Source of the DNA: Nipponacmea schrenckii
Lineage: Eukaryota > Mollusca > Gastropoda > Lottiidae
Reading direction: 5' to 3'
Assembly (NCBI GenBank): GCA_030562195.1
Contig: CM060200.1
Coordinates: 34,325,023-34,389,022, forward strand
DNA length: 64,000 nt
In this document: positions 59,701-64,000 of the stretch, one piece after another
Layout: the number at the start of each line of letters is the position of its first letter
Numbering within the stretch: position 1 is the first letter of the stretch
Program-made: the position numbers and the translations under genes
The notes under the pieces: model-generated
The model's input: the letters and a program-made list of their open reading frames with translations, nothing else
Database searches by the model: none
What the model was told of the DNA's origin: nothing

Positions 59701-62700
59701 ATTTTGATGTATTAATTATATTTAATTTGTTTTCTATTTTAAGACTGCTCTACCTATCAGAAAACAGATGAAGCCAAAGTTAGCTAATAATTCTTTTAGT
59801 GCAGTAACAAGTTCTTCAGCTAGAAGAATATTAGAGTCCTTAGAAAGAATGTCCACACCTCTTTCTGTAAGTTCTTTAATATTTATTTAATGAAAAAAAC
59901 ATTACAACTAAACAGTTCAAATATTTTAATTTTAGTGGCTCAATAGGCATCATTCATGTGTTATCCATCCAGAAAGAGGCTCATAACACAAATCAGTTGA
60001 TTCAGAATTTAACGTGCGATTTAGATTCTGATGTACTTTTCGTATGAAGTTTACTTCTGAACATTTGTGAAAAAGATCTACTTGGTATTGATTGGGTGTT
60101 AAGTTGTGTTACATAGACTATTTCTTTAAATTTATGATAGTCATTGTTTCAATGGATATATTTTCTCATCAAGGTTCTATTTAGGTATGAATTTGTAAGG
60201 ATTGAATTATATTTGTAGGATGTTAAGAAGATTCCAATGGAGAACCCCTCAGTCTCAGATTCTTTATTATCATTCACAGTGAGTATCAGTTTTCTAGTAT
60301 TTGAACTTTTCAAAGGTCTTATTTTAAATTTACTCCAATCATTAAAGCCTCTTTAATGCAGCCTTGCAGATATAACTTTCCAGTATATGGTTAAGAGTCA
60401 ATAAACTTCTTTAGACTTCGATACTTAATAGGCACCATTTGTTAAACATCTAGTTTTCTAAACACATAGTCATCTTATGTTTTTCAGCCTTCAAGTTACA
60501 GAAGACAATCTTTCCAACCTTCCTTGTTATCTCGAAGATCTCTTGAAGTAAGTTATGCTTGTTTAAATCCTGACATCTTGTTAAAGCACTAAAATCGTCA
60601 CATATCAAAGATGGTACTTGACACACAGATTTGATCTGGCTATCTTAAAGGCAATCCATTGTCATCTGTGTAAATATGGAGTCTCATATGTTGTCCATGT
60701 ATACTAATGGTGTGTGAAAATATAATATCAAAATTTCATTGATATCAGGTTCCTTCAAGAAGTGGTCCACCAACTAGTCAAATAAGAACACATTCTATAG
60801 CCTCTATATCACGTAATAGACAGACATCAACCCCTATATCTAGTAGAACTACATCTATACAGAAACAAACTATCCAGGTAAGATTATTTAAAGAATGTGT
60901 ATGAGACTTGTGTTATATGAAAGATTATTTATATTAACATATATTACTTTTCTGCTAAATTGATAGAGCTCTACTTCATTTTGCTAGGTCACTTTCAAAA
61001 TAAGATTTTGTTTGTATTGATTTGATGTTTCAAATACAGCTAGTCATTATATTATTTACAGGAAAGTCAAGGAGAGAATACAATGATAACAGATACATGT
61101 TCCATATCAAAGTAAGTTTTTGACACCAAATTCCATATACAATCAAATACAAATTATTTCAGGCAGTTTGCCATTGTTGTTTGCTTTTTTTGCAATACTT
61201 TGTAAATTTATCTTATAGAATTATGCCAAAGAGTAGATTAGAAGATAATACAATAACACCCTCACTTAGTAATAGTAATAAAACTAGTGGTAAAATAAAA
61301 CGTGATAAAACACATCATTATTCAAGTAAAAAACAAGATATAGAGGATGAAGTGGTAAGTTATTCCAATTTTTTTACCTCTCTATGTTACTAACAATACA
61401 TATCAATAAAACTGTAGGCCTATTGATATCATCAGATGTCTTTGCTATTGCGATTTTAATTTTAATGACAAAAGATGCAAAAAGCTAATATATTAGAAAT
61501 TACGCCATGACTTCATGTTTGGAGTATGTTTTTCTCAAAATAGTTTTTATATGCCCACTGAAAATGTGGACGTATATTGCCATAACCCCTGTCCATTACC
61601 TGTGTACGCGATACAGGCCAGAGTTTTTATCCGATTTGAATGAAACTTGGTATGTGTATTCATCTTGATAATATCTAGTAGGAGTTCGAAAATGGCACGA
61701 TTCCAGATGTCGGTTTATGAGTAATGGCTCTTGATTAAATGGAAAAACGTTATATCTCATGAGATGTCTGTTTATGAGCTATTTCCCTTGATTTAATGAG
61801 AAAATGTTTAAATTTACTTGTGTACGCAATAGAAGCTGTAGATTTTATCCGATTTGAATGAAACTTGGTATGTGTATTCATCTTAATAACATCTCTGACA
61901 AGTTCAAAAATGGTGCGATTCCAGATGTCGGTTTATGAGTTATTGCCCTTGACTAAATGAAAAAACATTGAATATTCTGTTTGCTGAAGTGGCCATATGT
62001 TACCTTGCCTGGCAAGCTATCTTATTTATTTAGAGCTAATACTATATCTATACACCTCATCGAATATGCTGCATATATCATATCGTTAGATGACTTCGTT
62101 TAATGTGTCAAATCGACATTTCAGAAATCATTGCAGTTCAAGATTACACATTATAAAAAATGAAAATTGATTACAAATAAGACAGTTCTATTTACATTGC
62201 GTTTACAAGCCCAAGGCCAACACATGTCTGATCTTTTACTAACTTCAAGGGAACTAACTACAAATTATGTGAGTTATGACTTAAATTGATTATTGTGTCT
62301 AATTACTAAGAATATTACTTTGATTTATCTTCAGGTTGAAATTCCAAATTTAAAATCAGATTTTACATTACCTGTGAGTAATTTACCTCAAATCCAGTTT
62401 ACAGCGACACCTGTAGGAAAGGTTGATGATTTGACAGCTAAAACTGTAGTGGGTAGTAGTCCAGATTTAACATATACATTTTCATCTCCTATACACCAAC
62501 CACAGAAACCACTGACTGTTACATCACCTGTTGGTAAGGAACAGGTAAGCTCAATATCTAATCAGTAAATTATTCAAATATGACAGCAAATAAATGATAG
62601 TAACATTCAAGCTCATCTCAATACTAACCAAGCTCAATATTTAAGCTTATACTTTTAAAAAAAGAATCCTTATTAAGGATTAAGACTTTTATTGAAATTA

Positions 62701-63333
62701 AACTAATAATACAACTATATATTGACTCTGCAAGCCTTCCTTTGTTGGATTTCTTATGACTAATGAATTGATTTGGTTTTGTTCTCTAGGGTTTTACCTT
62801 CAGTTCACCATTAAAAGCTGATGAAGATCAAGTGAAATCCTCACAGATATCAGCTACTGTTGGTTTCTCATTTGTGTCCTCAACACCTTCTACAGCTCCC
62901 AAACCTAAATCTATGATAGGTAATGGAGGTAGGTCTATTATATTTATTGGTAGGTAAATAACTACTTTGTAATAAGTGGTTGTAAACCAATTGTTTATTT
63001 ATTCTGTTTATATAGATCTGAACATATTTATCTTGGAAATAAAATTTTCAATCACAGTTGACTATAAGCTTGTATTGAAAACTTAAAGGTAAAAATTTAT
63101 TTTTTAAGGTATTGGTTTAGACATTAAGCCTAGTCCAATGGTATCTGTTAGTGAGAAATCTTCTGTTGGTGGATTTCAACCATCTAGTACTTTAAAACAA
63201 GGCAGTGTCATGGACATATTAGGTGGGAACAAATCCTCACTAAAACAAGGTTCAGTGATGGATGTATTGGGAAAGAAAACAAATTCACCTTCACCATTGA
63301 AACAAGGCAGTGTTATGGATGTCCTTGGTAAAA
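56731..63333 (+). CDS. NUP153: Nucleoporin NUP153, N-terminal part, 15 coding exons, truncated by the window edge
   Basis: Nuclear basket nucleoporin that anchors at the nuclear-pore ring and assists transport. Exons: 56,731-56,805; 57,658-57,810; 58,064-58,322; 58,560-58,775; 58,952-59,076; 59,452-59,574; 59,744-59,866; 60,219-60,278; 60,488-60,547; 60,749-60,877; 61,062-61,111; 61,219-61,354; 62,335-62,544; 62,790-62,928; 63,109-63,333. Phases agree throughout, giving 694 codons. Diagnostic segments are VTDTVKDLL near the N-terminus (amphipathic/pore-targeting part), SSFYSGKTTFGG, then RKQMKPK and SSARRILESLERMSTPL, matching vertebrate NUP153 in order. FSSP-type repeats and three LKQGSVMD(I/V)LG copies follow. 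The zinc-finger and FG domains lie beyond 64,000. The long form of exon 4 is chosen because its DSTRQHD segment matches the family; an internal GT at 58,691 could give a shorter splice form. The start is the first ATG, with MASDGGG resembling the vertebrate start. Confidence 0.92.
61552..62030 (+). repeat. Dispersed 'GAAACTTGGT' family, third copy, NUP153 intron 12
   Basis: Begins ATGCCCACTG, then ACGTATATTGCCATAACCCC, two copies of ATCCGATTTGAATGAAACTT 218 bp apart (61,630 and 61,848), and ends TTACCTTGCCTGGCAAGCTA. In the other copies the end contains CAGTGGGCAT, the reverse complement of this copy's start, which suggests short inverted termini. Confidence 0.65.
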
Positions 63334-63374
63334 GTAAGTCGTATTACTCATCAGGTTCATAAGCTAGTGTAACC

Positions 63375-63530
63375 GAATACCAGTTAAATTGGAAACATGT
63401 CAAAACGGTAACAAATTTTATAAGTCAAAACGGTAACAAGTCAACCAAAATGGCAACAGCAAATTTTCGGTTAAAAAGGTCACAACTACGCTAAAATGGT
63501 AACAAATATTTTAGTAAATAATAAGATCAG
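63375..63530 (+). repeat. 'CAAAACGGTAACAA' repeat, NUP153 intron 15
   Basis: GTCAAAACGGTAACAA, CCAAAATGGCAACAG and CTAAAATGGTAACAAAT recur irregularly over about 150 bp right after the exon 15 donor. Confidence 0.6.
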
Positions 63531-63599
63531 TTATTTTGTATAATTTTTTAATATTTAATATAACAATTTTGTAAAAATAGCATAACAATAATTATGTAC

Positions 63600-63790
63600 A
63601 CAAAAGGCCACCGCCCTCCAGTAGTTGAGCTGTTAACCATTTAGCAGGCCACAAGTCGACCGACATCCTTCCAACAACTGTCGATTGGTCCTGTTGCCGC
63701 CTTCATATTCAGCCCATATTCTAAAAATTTCAGATTGAACAGTCCTTGTGCCCTTCCGCTGCTGGTGACAAACTTTTTTCTCAGAAATTA
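63600..63790 (-). pseudogene. Possible MULE/FLYWCH-type transposase remnant
   Basis: Minus-strand frame with RTVQSEIFRIWAEYE, then GGNRTNRQLLEGC. This loosely resembles the W-N-x-Y ... R-T-N-N-x-x-E-G-W tail of FLYWCH-associated MULE transposases. Short and broken, so tentative. Confidence 0.25.
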
Positions 63791-64000
63791 ACTTTATGTT
63801 GATCTTTACGAGAAGGGCCTCTTTGTGTAATAATTTGATTAATAAATATAATTCGACATTTCCCCTTGTGGCCGAATGTAATCAAACAGAGTACTTATTT
63901 CTGGAGTTGTGTTGTATATCGCCGTTAATTGGTTAAACGTTACGGTAAATACGGTAGCGCCAAAAGCTTCTTGATTAGTTTATAAAGGTTATCCCTTCGA

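Overview
This is a eukaryotic, AT-rich animal window with long introns, GT-AG splice sites, LINE, SINE and MITE remnants and many minisatellites. Gene content (POLR1A, NUP153, a peptide-type GPCR, a profilin-like protein) is general metazoan. The LINE tails and the dispersed 'GAAACTTGGTAT' repeat family resemble those I associate with molluscs, so a lophotrochozoan, probably a mollusc, is my inference. I cannot name a species.

Layout. About 1-9,600 is non-coding: a ~160-bp tandem repeat with a TCCG/TCCC microsatellite, and a decayed TA-flanked transposon near 4.0-5.4 kb. A two-exon rhodopsin-class GPCR lies at 9,599-13,582 (+). Its single intron holds a minisatellite, a MITE with palindromic core and a perfect 8-bp target duplication, and a tRNA-derived SINE. 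A profilin-like gene lies at 19,677-20,051 (-). From 20 to 35 kb there is only repeat material: a dead LINE split by a foldback-type element that carries a decayed SAM-like domain, a second 8-bp-TSD MITE, a ~46-bp minisatellite, a second dead LINE and a hammerhead-ribozyme-like motif.

Two complete housekeeping loci fill the rest. POLR1A, the largest subunit of RNA polymerase I, runs on the minus strand from 53,911 to 35,056. I resolved it by eye into 33 coding exons with consistent phases and a total of 5,199 nt (1,732 aa), close to the human length. NUP153, a nuclear basket nucleoporin, starts 2.8 kb away in the divergent orientation at 56,731 (+). Fifteen coding exons (694 codons) lie in the window before it leaves the right edge, ahead of its zinc fingers. 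A compact promoter with E-box, CCAAT and YY1-like motifs precedes it.

The genes form no operon or pathway cluster. POLR1A makes pre-rRNA in the nucleolus; NUP153 acts at the nuclear pore; the GPCR and profilin-like genes are unrelated neighbours. The most notable signals are in the mobile fraction: the foldback/SAM element, the two precisely bounded MITEs, a long hairpin just inside POLR1A intron 9, the hammerhead-like core, a transposon carrying nuclear-receptor-type half-sites, and a triplicated motif in NUP153.
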